A DNA stretch of 64,000 bases from Gemmatimonas sp. Lineage in GTDB: Bacteria; Gemmatimonadota; Gemmatimonadetes; Gemmatimonadales; Gemmatimonadaceae. The notes under the pieces are model-generated. The model was not told the DNA's origin, ran no database searches, and saw only the letters and a program-made list of their open reading frames with translations. Each line of letters starts with the position of its first letter. Position 1 is the first letter of the stretch. Positions 27,676-36,252 of the stretch are shown one piece after another. The translations under genes and the position numbers were made by a program. The DNA is taken from assembly GCF_031426495.1 (NCBI RefSeq), contig NZ_JANPLK010000001.1, forward strand, positions 116,538 through 180,537, read 5' to 3'.

Positions 27676-28296
27676 ATGAGATCGCCGCGAGCAATGATCA
27701 CATCGGGAGGACGCTCGGCGCACGTTCGTTCCGCGGGCGAGCATCCATCGAGCACCGAAGCGACCACTCGACGGCCGGCCGCCCATCTCGTCAAGGACTT
27801 GTGGGAAGAGGTGTGGTTCACGCGGCGGGTTGTACTACGGTCGCTGCCGCCGGGACTCTACTCTATTCGGGAGCTGGCGACGCGACTCGGGCGTCATCCG
27901 AAGGCCGTGACCGACGCGGTCCGCCAGGGCCGCATCGCGCGCGTGACAGGACCCTGGCTCCGAGGAGTAGCGGCGCGGGTGAGTGACGCGCAGCTGGAGC
28001 AATGGCGCGCACGTTCCTTGGAAGCGGTGCTCGCGGATTTCCCAGCCCTCCCGCAGCGCGAGAGCGAATGGCGCACCGTAAGCCAAGTCGCGCGGCACAT
28101 TGGCGCGAGCCATCAAGTTGCCGCTTTTCGTCTGGAGCGTTTGGCGGCAGCGGGCGAGGTTACCATGCTCGAATGGGAGGCCGACACCCCGTTTCGGCGC
28201 CAGCGTCGATTCTGGCTGCCGCGCTTTCCTCGTGCGCTGACGAGAGGAGTAAAGGGTGACCGGCCAGCCGTCAAAGCGCACGAGGATCAACGGTAA
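27676..28296 (+). CDS. Protein with two helix-turn-helix segments, probable regulator
   Basis: Unrecognised 206-residue basic protein. Two helix-turn-helix-like segments are visible: YSIRELATRLGRHPKAVTDA (~residues 61-80) and WRTVSQVARHIGASHQVAAF (~133-152), the second followed by a wing-like LERLAAAGEV. The start is supported by GGAGAGG at 27665-27671, 4 nt before the ATG. A palindrome sits just upstream. It precedes a serine recombinase on the same strand and could control it or act as an excision factor; both are inferences. Confidence 0.55.
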   Translation: MRSPRAMITSGGRSAHVRSAGEHPSSTEATTRRPAAHLVKDLWEEVWFTRRVVLRSLPPGLYSIRELATRLGRHPKAVTDAVRQGRIARVTGPWLRGVAARVSDAQLEQWRARSLEAVLADFPALPQRESEWRTVSQVARHIGASHQVAAFRLERLAAAGEVTMLEWEADTPFRRQRRFWLPRFPRALTRGVKGDRPAVKAHEDQR

Positions 28297-28987
28297 CTCT
28301 CCGCCCTCGGCGCAACGGGCCGTTCATCTCCCCATACGGTAGGCTGCCGATACGACCAGAACGACGGTCGCCATCGGTACCCGACTGATGGAGATATGGA
28401 GACCGTCCGAGCGAGCGACTGTGGCGAACCTGCGAACACGACGAGCACGCACTCGGTCGGGATCGAGTCGAAATCCACTCCCTCTCAAGCCTCCACCGCC
28501 ATCGCAGCAACGGCCCCGCGATGCCGGGAACGCGGGGTCATTGCTCCGTACGAACGGCTCGAATCAGGCGACGTCAGTCGGTCCGAAGCGAAAACGCGAG
28601 TTCTCCATCCTGGGGGTCGTCGCGATGGACAGCGGGTGCGCTGATCTTCGCGCTTATGCGCGTGCCGCCGCTGACATCCTCGCCCGTCGTCAATCGTCCA
28701 CGCCTGGCCAGTAAACGCGCGGCGCTCGCGAATCCACTTTTAATCCGCCAGCCCGTCCGAAGCCGTCCACACTTGTCACGGATCAGTCGCAAGATCATGT
28801 CGTTCGCATCGTATCGCTCCACCCCGCTAGCTGCTCTGCGTTTCTCGTTGGCCCGCGATGGGCACACCGTGCTGCGTGGTGGCGGGCGAGCTAGCCGACA
28901 CTGTGCCGCCGAGGGTTTCCCGCTCGCCCCCCTTCACAGCACGGTCTCGCGCGCGTGGCGCGCTCGTATAAAGTGAGGGTCGCCCAG
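28297..28987. other. Long non-coding stretch before the serine recombinase
   Basis: About 690 bp with no protein-like frame on either strand. The attachment site of a large serine recombinase usually lies next to its gene, so this is a reasonable place to look for an att core. I cannot recognise one. Confidence 0.35.
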
Positions 28988-30730
28988 ATGTCGTCACATC
29001 GACGTGGGCATCAGCGCCCAACCGAATCCCAAGCGGTCACCGACGAGGTGCGCACGTCGACGGCGCTGACAGCGCTCACGGACGCGCCGTGGCTCGTGCT
29101 CGGTGACACCTTGCTCGGCTATTTTCGTTCCTCAACGGACGAACAGGATCGCTCGTGTCCGCAGCAGGTCCGCGAGGTCGGACGCTTCTGGGCAGAGCAG
29201 GGCAAGGTACGGGACGCTTCCGTGCTCACGGTGCGCAGCGGCGTGGAGCAGGGCATCTATGTCGACGAGGGGGTCAGTGGATGGAAGACCGCGCCTGACC
29301 ATCGACCCGCCTCCGCAGCACTGCTTGCCTACTGTGCCGCACACCCTCAACCGCAGTCAGAGCCGGGCGTCATCACGGTCTGGGCGCTGTCGCGACTCGG
29401 ACGATTTCCCGACGGGCCCGTGGAGGCATTTCACTGGCTGTATCACTTCCATCGGCTCGGCTGGCGCTTCTGGAGCCTTTCGGAGGGGGATCTCGCGTGC
29501 AACGATCAAGACCGACTGCTGAAGGTCCTCAAGATTGCGCTGCACGCGGAAAAGGATACGGCCTCAAGCGAGGACAAGGCGAGAGGCGTCGTGCGCGGAA
29601 AGCGCCACCTGCGTGAGCACGGACTCTGGCAGGGCAGCTTCCCACCCTTTGGCTATGACCGGTGGGCGGCACGCGTTTCTAGCACCAAGATTCAGTGGAT
29701 CGAGCCGCTGCCGGTTGGGAAGCGCAACGCATTCGCGGACCCCGACATCCATACGCTGCTTCGGCCGAACGACGACGCGCCGGCTGTACGGCAGATCTAC
29801 CAGTGGGCTGCTGACGGCGAGAACGGGCGCACCATCTCGCTCGCGGAAATCTGCGCGCGCATGAATGGGGGCACCGCGCGACCCTATATCACTCGACACG
29901 GCGCGCCTCACGGAACTGGGTGGTGGCCAAGTACGGTTAGCCGGGTGTTAAGCAACGAGGCGTACCTCGGGATTCAACTGGACGCCGCGGGACAGGAGTA
30001 TCCTGCGCGCTGGGATGCGTTGGTTGACCGCGCGACGTGGCGTGCCGTGCGCTCACGGCTGAAGGACAATGCCACGCGTCCTCGCGCGGTAAACACCGCG
30101 TACGTGCTCACTGGGCTACTGGCCTGTGCTCATTGCGGATCCCGCCTTCACGGCGAGCGTCTTCGCAACACCGCCGGCGTGGTGTTCTACTATCGAACGG
30201 GCCGCGTACCGGGGCCAGGCAAGTGCTCGGCATGCACGGCACGGCTTCGCGCGGATGTTGTCGAGCCAGCCCTCGTCGCAGCGATATCCGAGTTCGCGGA
30301 TGACCCGGCGGTGCTGCAAGCCGTGGCGGACGAGCGCGGCGCACGGTCCGGCCACTCAGCGTCCCTGAACACACGACGTCAACTACTCATCGCTGCGCGC
30401 GACACGGCGCAAGCGGAGATCACGCGCTTGCTCGACCTGGCTGGCATGGGCGGTGAGGTCGCTCGACAAGCGCGAGAGCGCATTGCCGCAGCGAATCACG
30501 ATGTCGCTCGTAGAAGCGAGGCGCTCGAGCGACTCGCGCACTCCCCCGCCGCGGCTCCGACGGTACACGCGCGGCAGCAGCAGGCGCGCCAGTTTGCCAC
30601 ACTGTTCGAAGCGGCATCCATGTCTGAACGCAAGGTGATGCTCCGATGCTTCGTCGTCCGTGTGGACGTCGACATCCCCGGTGAGTCGCTCACGGTGCAC
30701 TACCGTCGACTGATAGGTCTCGCACCGTAA
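28988..30730 (+). CDS. Large serine recombinase
   Basis: Site-specific recombinase of the large serine family (580 residues from ATG 28988). The resolvase domain has YFRSSTDEQ (catalytic Ser ~49), a SRLGR segment and a long E-helix. It is followed by a recombinase domain with PPFGYDR and WWPSTVSRVLSNEAYLG, a zinc ribbon (CAHCGSRL with CSACTARL) and a coiled coil (~450-540). ATG 28988 has GAGG at a good distance; an earlier start at 28955 adds 11 residues. It differs clearly from the two recombinases at 48-52 kb. Likely role: integration and excision of part of this island. Confidence 0.9.
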   Translation: MSSHRRGHQRPTESQAVTDEVRTSTALTALTDAPWLVLGDTLLGYFRSSTDEQDRSCPQQVREVGRFWAEQGKVRDASVLTVRSGVEQGIYVDEGVSGWKTAPDHRPASAALLAYCAAHPQPQSEPGVITVWALSRLGRFPDGPVEAFHWLYHFHRLGWRFWSLSEGDLACNDQDRLLKVLKIALHAEKDTASSEDKARGVVRGKRHLREHGLWQGSFPPFGYDRWAARVSSTKIQWIEPLPVGKRNAFADPDIHTLLRPNDDAPAVRQIYQWAADGENGRTISLAEICARMNGGTARPYITRHGAPHGTGWWPSTVSRVLSNEAYLGIQLDAAGQEYPARWDALVDRATWRAVRSRLKDNATRPRAVNTAYVLTGLLACAHCGSRLHGERLRNTAGVVFYYRTGRVPGPGKCSACTARLRADVVEPALVAAISEFADDPAVLQAVADERGARSGHSASLNTRRQLLIAARDTAQAEITRLLDLAGMGGEVARQARERIAAANHDVARRSEALERLAHSPAAAPTVHARQQQARQFATLFEAASMSERKVMLRCFVVRVDVDIPGESLTVHYRRLIGLAP

Positions 30731-30858
30731 CGCACATGGAGCTGACCTACATGCATCGACTTCGTGTTCCCGTGGCGAAGGATCGCGTCGCGATGTGGCC
30801 GCGGTCGCGTCAGTCCGGCACTTGACGATGTGCGGCGCGGTGCCGTGATGCCGTCCCT

Positions 30859-30876
30859 ATGAGTGGACCCACTCAT
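30859..30876. promoter_or_regulatory. Perfect palindrome upstream of the RecB/Cas4-like nuclease
   Basis: Two 8-bp arms, atgagtgg and ccactcat, separated by 2 bp. It ends right before the GGAG ribosome-binding site (30877-30880) of the nuclease gene and is a good operator candidate. It shows that the upstream ATG inside the palindrome is unlikely to be the true start. Confidence 0.5.
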
Positions 30877-30888
30877 GGAGCGATCAGT

Positions 30889-31911
30889 ATGCCGCCACGA
30901 GCACTAAAGCCTTGGGATGCCCCATTCCCGGCAATTTCCTACTCTGAATCGCAGGAGCGTCGGCGTCGGCAGTGCGCCCGGGCGCACTATCATGCCGTCT
31001 ACACCGCCCATCAGGGGTGGCGCGCTCCACCGCAGAGCGACGCGTGGCGCGCGTACCGCCTGAAGAAGGCCGTACCTCTTCAGGCGGCCATTGGCATCGC
31101 CGTACACGACGCGGCGACCCACTGCGTCATGGCGCTACGCGAGGGGAGAGCGCTGCCGACCTTTGAGACACTTCGCGCACGCGCGGCCTTGACGCTGAAC
31201 ATTCGATGGCGCAACTCGCGCACCCGTCGGCACGCGTTCTTGCAAGCGCCGAACCAAGTGCCCGTGTTCCTCGAAGCCCTATACGGTGACGGTCCCTCGC
31301 GCGAAGCGTTGGAACGCGCTGCATTAACATTGGATCGCGCACTGGCTGGACTGCTGTGCTGTGAAACGGTCTGGGAGTGGGTTCGCTCCGCCGCCCCCGA
31401 CGACGTGATTTTGATGGATCCGTTTGCGTCCATGTCGCTTACCACGATTGACGGCCAAACAACGTGCTTCGGCAGTGCCGACCTGATCGTGCGTCCACGC
31501 GCGGACGCCCTGTGGCATATCATCGACTTCAAGACTGGAAGCGCAGATGGAGTGGTTGATCAGATCATGACGTATGCACTGGTTGCTCGGTCTGTCCTCG
31601 CCTTGGACATCCCGCGCGGCTGTCTGGGAGTGATCGTTTCGCTCAGCGAGGCGCCGTCGAATGCCGTCGGCGTATTCACGATTACACCCGAGGATCTTGT
31701 CGAGGCCGAGGAGCGACTCAGTCATCTGATCGGACAGCTACGAACGTTGATCGCTGACCAACGGACCGGCCAACCGATGGCACTGGAGGCATTCCCGATG
31801 GCAGCAAAGCCAAGCCAGTGCCGATGGTGCACGTATCGCGCGCTGTGCCATCCGGAGCGGGTTGCCGAAAGCTCAGTCTTAGCGCCCCTCATCGCGGCTC
31901 GATCTGAATAA
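30889..31911 (+). CDS. RecB/Cas4-like PD-(D/E)XK nuclease with four-Cys cluster
   Basis: Nuclease of the PD-(D/E)XK superfamily, RecB/Cas4 branch, 340 residues. The active site is visible as GSADLIV (Asp ~198), IIDFKTG (Asp ~212, Lys ~214) and a following QIMTYAL (Gln-x3-Tyr). One Cys near the N-terminus (~30, RRQCARAHYH) and three at the C-terminus (~311, 314, 320, CRWCTYRALC) match the split Fe-S cluster of Cas4 and AddB nucleases. ATG 30889 has GGAG 8 nt upstream. There is no cas gene, helicase or CRISPR array nearby, so it acts alone or with island genes. Probable role: DNA end processing in defence or mobility. Confidence 0.8.
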   Translation: MPPRALKPWDAPFPAISYSESQERRRRQCARAHYHAVYTAHQGWRAPPQSDAWRAYRLKKAVPLQAAIGIAVHDAATHCVMALREGRALPTFETLRARAALTLNIRWRNSRTRRHAFLQAPNQVPVFLEALYGDGPSREALERAALTLDRALAGLLCCETVWEWVRSAAPDDVILMDPFASMSLTTIDGQTTCFGSADLIVRPRADALWHIIDFKTGSADGVVDQIMTYALVARSVLALDIPRGCLGVIVSLSEAPSNAVGVFTITPEDLVEAEERLSHLIGQLRTLIADQRTGQPMALEAFPMAAKPSQCRWCTYRALCHPERVAESSVLAPLIAARSE

Positions 31912-32105
31912 CGACTGCCACGTCGACCGACGTCGGTCCAGCCGTGTGCGTGCATTCCTTCCGTCGCAGGGAAGCGACAACCGCCGCCGAGAGATTTGAA
32001 CGCGAATGACAACGTTCGACGAACGTCGAGCGTGCTGGACGTAGAGGGCAGCCCACGCTGCGGGTGTGCTCAGTCGTGAGGGCAACGATCCCGGCGTTCC
32101 GTGAT

Positions 32106-32945
32106 TCAGAATTCCGGAGAGGGCCACGCGCTGCGACCGCGAAAGTTGCGTCTCGCCGGCGGGCTACCTGACCTCGACCTGAGCAATTGTAGCGAAGCGG
32201 CAAGCGTCGTTCGCAAGGGTGTGTTGCTGGCACCTGCGCCGTTGAATTCGAAGCCATGTCGGCGTAGCTCCGCGTACAGCGCCGCCACAGTTCGATACCC
32301 CAGTTGAGTAGCTGCTGTCTCCGGCAGGATACGGCGCTCGCTAATGCGGTAAGCGGCAACGAGCGCTCGTGCCCAGCTACGAACCCATGAGGGACTTCGC
32401 AAGCCAATGAAATCACAGCGTCGAGACAGTGTTCGTTCCGTCAATCCACACAATGCAGCAAAGAGCGCGGTGCTGGAAGGCGCTTGCGCGATTGAGAGTG
32501 CTGCGACGACTATCGGTACTGCCACGTTATCAAGTTGCGTCGAGAGCAGATGTATTAAATGCTCCAGTTCCATCCGTAGTGAGAGCGCCTCTATGAGCGC
32601 AAGCAATCCAACGCGAGGGTCTGACTCGCTGTCGGTGCACGCAAGTTGCTCGACGCCCATTCTCCCGAAGGAGAGTAGCAATGCGGGGAGGGGTAGCTGC
32701 CGCGTGTACACGAGAGCCATTGTCCACGGCGGCGTGTGTGTGGCGAGTGCCCGCACGCGTCTCAACAGTACGTCATCTCCGCGGTGATCGCGTGCGAGCA
32801 GATAGATGGTGGCGTACGGCGCCTCAGCAGTGTGTTGCTGAGGCGCTGCACGTGTTGGGTTGAAGGTGCTGATGTGCATCCCAGGAAACTGCCGTGCGAT
32901 GGCGCGTCGCAGCCGTGCCGGAAGTCCAACGGTCGCGATACGCAT
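32106..32945 (-). CDS. AraC-like transcription regulator with receiver-like N-domain
   Basis: Regulator of 279 residues. The N-terminal ~120 residues (MRIATVGLPARLRRAIARQF...) look like an alpha/beta receiver-type domain without the usual phosphorylated Asp cluster. The C-terminal ~100 residues form a double HTH of the AraC type (LCGLTERTLSRRC and PETAATQLGYRTVAALYAEL). It is a diverged paralogue of the regulator at 34778-35692: the segments LTERTLSRRC/MHERTLRKYC and SWARALVAAYR/GWARLLTAAYY align. It lies downstream of the small lipoprotein on the same strand (80 bp). The start at 32945 is chosen because upstream codons are not protein-like. Confidence 0.7.
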   Translation of the reverse strand: MRIATVGLPARLRRAIARQFPGMHISTFNPTRAAPQQHTAEAPYATIYLLARDHRGDDVLLRRVRALATHTPPWTMALVYTRQLPLPALLLSFGRMGVEQLACTDSESDPRVGLLALIEALSLRMELEHLIHLLSTQLDNVAVPIVVAALSIAQAPSSTALFAALCGLTERTLSRRCDFIGLRSPSWVRSWARALVAAYRISERRILPETAATQLGYRTVAALYAELRRHGFEFNGAGASNTPLRTTLAASLQLLRSRSGSPPARRNFRGRSAWPSPEF

Positions 32946-33025
32946 CGGAGTGTGAGTGAGCGATGAGGCGACTGCACTCTCCGCCGCACGAGCCGGACGA
33001 CGAGCAGGGACGTCACGCTCGGCCC

Positions 33026-33298
33026 CTACCACCAAGGGATTAGGTCAAACCCAGCGGGGCAGTCTCCGTCTTCAGGTGCGGGCAGAACGATGGCGTCGCC
33101 ACCGTCTGGGCTCTGCGCCACGCAGCGGTACTCCGTCTTGCGCGGTCGAACCGCGAGCTCGTCAAGAGCGGGAGCCGTCGGGCTCACGTCGGCACAGGCG
33201 CTGGCGAGCGATGCGACGACGACAAGTAGGACGAGGGGACGCCGTGCGGCGAGCCATGATTCCGTTCGCGCGACGAGGCGCGTGGATCGTAAGGACAT
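33026..33298 (-). CDS. Small lipoprotein
   Basis: 90-residue protein with a classic lipoprotein signal: hydrophobic PLVLLVVVAS then lipobox LASAC (Cys 35). The mature part is ~55 residues with two further Cys (YRCVAQ, GDCPAG) that could pair. The start is firmly set by AAGGAG 6 nt before the ATG at 33298. It opens the minus-strand arm of a divergent module whose control region carries the CTATTCGG boxes. Function unknown; it could be a surface signal or sensor component. Confidence 0.75.
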   Translation of the reverse strand: MSLRSTRLVARTESWLAARRPLVLLVVVASLASACADVSPTAPALDELAVRPRKTEYRCVAQSPDGGDAIVLPAPEDGDCPAGFDLIPWW

Positions 33299-33358
33299 CG
33301 GAGACTCCTTGAAGAAGGGAGCCGCAGGATTGGCCTTAGCAGTCCACGCACCGAGTCT

Positions 33359-33407
33359 CTATTCGGACAACTCCTTGCCTATTCGGCGTATAAATGTGGG
33401 CCGAATA
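33359..33407. promoter_or_regulatory. Three CTATTCGG boxes between divergent genes (operator candidate)
   Basis: Two direct copies of ctattcgg (33359-33366 and 33379-33386), 20 bp apart or about two helical turns, and an inverted copy ccgaata (33401-33407). The last two form a perfect 8-bp inverted repeat tattcggc/gccgaata with a 12-bp spacer holding tataaa. The position between the divergent lipoprotein and TPR genes, flanked by two AraC-like regulators, makes this a binding site for one or both. Confidence 0.6.
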
Positions 33408-33503
33408 CGTAAAGCGAGCGCGTGTCATCGACTTCCGCTACTCAGGGGCGACTCGTAAGTTGTCGGTGTCGAGTCCGCCAGCCCGCGCCTTTGTGATCCA
33501 CCG

Positions 33504-34778
33504 ATGAACCCACCGTTGCTTCGCATCTCCGACTGGCTACGTCATTCGCCCGAGAGCGCCTCGGCGACTGATGACGCCCGCGCAGCGCAGCTGGGAGCAC
33601 TTGCGGTGCTTGCGGCAGGTTTTGAAGCGAGCGATTCGTTCGACTACCCGTCAATGGCAATGGAACCGCTGCGTGAACCGCTAGCGCAGTTGCCGCAGCA
33701 GTTCGCCGGGATTCCGCCGGATAGCGCGATGGGGGAATGGCTGAACCTTGCCTCGCTCGCCGAATTCCTTCAGGCACCGCAGCTCGCCGATCTCTTGCTC
33801 GTGGAACTGATTCTGCGACTCGCGCCGCAGCGCGCCGGGCGGGCTCACGGATACGGCCAGTCCGAGCGCGGGGAGCTCGCCGCACTCTGTTGGACTCGGC
33901 GCGGCCGAGTGGCACGCACGCAGGGCAGATTTGACGATGCAGCAGCGTGTTACAACACGGCGCTACGACTCGCGGGGCGCGTGTGGCGCGATGCGCGGCC
34001 GCAGGCTACGTTGGGCCTCGCCGCTCTGGCGGCGAATCGCGGCAACATTCCCGCCGCGGAGGTGCTCGCTCTTCAGGTGCTTGAACGAGGGTCGCAGGTG
34101 TACGCGCTCTATCGTGTGCCGGCGCATCAACTGATGACGTTCACCTTGCGTCGGCGCGGTAGCTTGCTCGACGCGCTCCTGCATGGATGGCACGCGTTCG
34201 ATTTGTTGGGGGCAGATGATCATCGGCGAGATGAGGTGCTTATCACAATGTCGGAGATTGCGTTGGCTTACGGTGACCTTGAATCGGCGGCGCGCGGCTT
34301 TGCCGCGGTGCGTATCGCCGCGCTCCCGGTGCGCATTCGGATACCGGCCCTCGTCGGCACGCTCGACGTTGCGGTGCAACGCCTGTCCAAACTCCGCCGG
34401 CGCGATGCCGTCGATGGTGCCGACGCTATCGCGGTCGCTACCACGCAGTCGGTGTTGGCGGCGCAAGCGCCCCTGATCGCTCTACTGGAAGGGACGCTAT
34501 CGCCCGGCGACGTCCTACTCGCCGTTATCGCGCTTGGCGAGGCGGCGCTTGAACTCGGTGAGCGCGATGACGCGATGGGATGGATTGCGAAGGCGGTTTT
34601 CATCGCAGACCAGCACGGCTTTCACGAGAAGCGCTTTCAGGTGGATTCGCTCCGCGCACGAATTGCGGGCGGCGCGGTCCGCGAAGTGCCGACCAGCGCG
34701 AGCGGACACGCGTCGGCCGCACCGGTGCTTCGCCGCTTCGCTGCGCTGGGCGGTCCCTTGATGACGGTGACGCTCTAG
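33504..34778 (+). CDS. TPR-like helical repeat protein
   Basis: 424-residue soluble helical protein. The segment RGRVARTQGRFDDAAACYNTAL (first part, ~residues 131-150) is a typical tetratricopeptide helix pair, and similar helix pairs follow (NRGNIPAAEVLALQVLE, LAYGDLESAARGFAAV, LELGERDDAMGWIAKAVFIA). TPR proteins of this kind act as sensors or scaffolds that bind peptides. The gene overlaps the next one (TAG/GTG), so it is translated with the AraC-like regulator and probably forms a signalling pair with it. Confidence 0.7.
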   Translation: MNPPLLRISDWLRHSPESASATDDARAAQLGALAVLAAGFEASDSFDYPSMAMEPLREPLAQLPQQFAGIPPDSAMGEWLNLASLAEFLQAPQLADLLLVELILRLAPQRAGRAHGYGQSERGELAALCWTRRGRVARTQGRFDDAAACYNTALRLAGRVWRDARPQATLGLAALAANRGNIPAAEVLALQVLERGSQVYALYRVPAHQLMTFTLRRRGSLLDALLHGWHAFDLLGADDHRRDEVLITMSEIALAYGDLESAARGFAAVRIAALPVRIRIPALVGTLDVAVQRLSKLRRRDAVDGADAIAVATTQSVLAAQAPLIALLEGTLSPGDVLLAVIALGEAALELGERDDAMGWIAKAVFIADQHGFHEKRFQVDSLRARIAGGAVREVPTSASGHASAAPVLRRFAALGGPLMTVTL

Positions 34779-35692
34779 TGGCGACGCGCGCGCAACCGGC
34801 GGTCGTCGGCGCGCGGGCCGGTGCGTCCGGAAGCGTGCTTCGGTTGCGCACGCCGCTACCGGCCGGTGTCATAGCCTTCGCGTTGCCACTGACGCTGCTC
34901 CGAGAGGTGAGGGTCGCCATGCAGTACCTCCTGCCCGTGTCTGGCGCTGACTCGGTATCCAACTGCGAGCAGTTGCTAGCACGTCACGTCGGGCAGTGCC
35001 TTCTGGTTCGCGTCCCGACACCAGATGAGGACGCCCTGGTCGAGCAACTGATGAACCTGCGAGCACGGTTCCCGCGAGTGCCCTGCGTCGCCCTCTTTAT
35101 TGAAGGTGCGTCAGACAGTCGTTGGGTGCTTCGCCTTGGGGGCGCTGGTGTCACGGAGCTTGTGATTTGTAACCAGCTAGTCCCGTCAGTCCCCCTCACG
35201 AACGCGCTCATCCGTTGCGAAACGGACAGTCTGGCGGTGCGCGTGTGGAAAAGCGCAGGGGTGCAGGTCGAGGATGCGCTGCTCGCGGTGGTCAAGCCAG
35301 CGCTTCGCCTCGCGCACGCGCCGATCAGCATGCTGCGTCTCGCCGCTGCAGCGCGGATGCACGAGCGTACGCTGCGGAAATACTGCGATCAGCATGGCTT
35401 CGCCAGTCCACAGTGGATCATCGGGTGGGCACGGCTGCTCACGGCGGCCTACTATCTTGACGATCCGGGTAGAACGGTTCAAGATGTCGCCGAGTTGCTC
35501 GCGTTTCCGAGTGCCGCATCGCTGGCAAACCACGTGCGTCGCTACACCAAGTCCACCCCGTCGGCGCTGCGCGACGCCGGCGCGGTTCGAACCGTGGCGT
35601 CGTTGATGGGATCGGGCATGCTGCGTCGCGGGGGCGTTAACCGCGTATCGAACTACACGCCGTCTACCATCCTCCGGCTTATTTCGAGCTGA
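34778..35692 (+). CDS. AraC-like transcription regulator, paralogue of 32106-32945
   Basis: 304-residue regulator with a receiver-like N-terminal domain (IAFALPLTLLREVRVAMQYL...) and a C-terminal AraC double HTH (AAAARMHERTLRKYC; VQDVAELLAFPSAASLANHV, RRYTKSTPSALR). GTG 34778 overlaps the TPR stop codon by one base; the frame is open upstream, inside the TPR gene, but that part is a shadow. The residues after ~280 are a polar tail. The coupled start implies tight stoichiometry with the TPR protein. Confidence 0.72.
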   Translation: MATRAQPAVVGARAGASGSVLRLRTPLPAGVIAFALPLTLLREVRVAMQYLLPVSGADSVSNCEQLLARHVGQCLLVRVPTPDEDALVEQLMNLRARFPRVPCVALFIEGASDSRWVLRLGGAGVTELVICNQLVPSVPLTNALIRCETDSLAVRVWKSAGVQVEDALLAVVKPALRLAHAPISMLRLAAAARMHERTLRKYCDQHGFASPQWIIGWARLLTAAYYLDDPGRTVQDVAELLAFPSAASLANHVRRYTKSTPSALRDAGAVRTVASLMGSGMLRRGGVNRVSNYTPSTILRLISS

Positions 35693-35936
35693 AGTGGGTG
35701 TCGGCGGACCGCTTCGCGTTGGCATCGGCAGCGCGAGCAGGGAATCGCGCGCGCACGGAATCCGGTTGCTGCAATACACGAGTGACGGTTTGACATTGCC
35801 CCTGCGGTACCGAGCGGTGTCGGCGGAGCGCCACGGTGCGAGCGCCTCTAGCCGAAGCCGCCGACGCATCGAGAGGCTATCGTCTGAGTCGCACCAACAG
35901 CCCGGGCCTGCTGCATACTCGCTTTGCCCGTAGATA

Positions 35937-36215
35937 CTACGGCAAGGAGTTGCTATCTCGGCCGGCCGCTCGCATGGCACGCTTCGCGGCCTTCGACGCC
36001 TCGTCCGTTGAGGCCGTCTGTAAATTCAGGGCGGCGCTAGCTTCCGTTAGTGGAGTATCCGATGACTCAACGTTCGACGATGCATCGGTAACTGACGGCC
36101 GCTCGGGCGCGGCGGGCCCCGCCTCGGTGTGGTCGATGGGGGGCGTTGACCCGAGAGACGAAGGCAGGCGCCAATACGCGAGAAGCTGTCGCACGAGTGA
36201 AGCAAATCCAGGCAC
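35937..36215 (-). CDS. Small hypothetical protein downstream of the sigma factor
   Basis: 92-residue frame from GTG 36215, 37 bp after the ECF sigma gene on the same strand. An N-terminal amphipathic stretch (FASLVRQLLAYWRL) is followed by a Ser/Thr/Ala/Pro-rich tail. No family recognised and no clear ribosome-binding site; position is the main support. It could be a sigma-associated factor or a chance frame. Confidence 0.3.
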   Translation of the reverse strand: MPGFASLVRQLLAYWRLPSSLGSTPPIDHTEAGPAAPERPSVTDASSNVESSDTPLTEASAALNLQTASTDEASKAAKRAMRAAGRDSNSLP

Positions 36216-36252
36216 GGCATACTGCGGCGCCGCAGGGCGCGTCGCTGCGCAC

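Noticed and set aside
30889..31911. Cas4 of a CRISPR-Cas system
   Set aside because: No repeat-spacer array and no other cas gene is found anywhere in the window.
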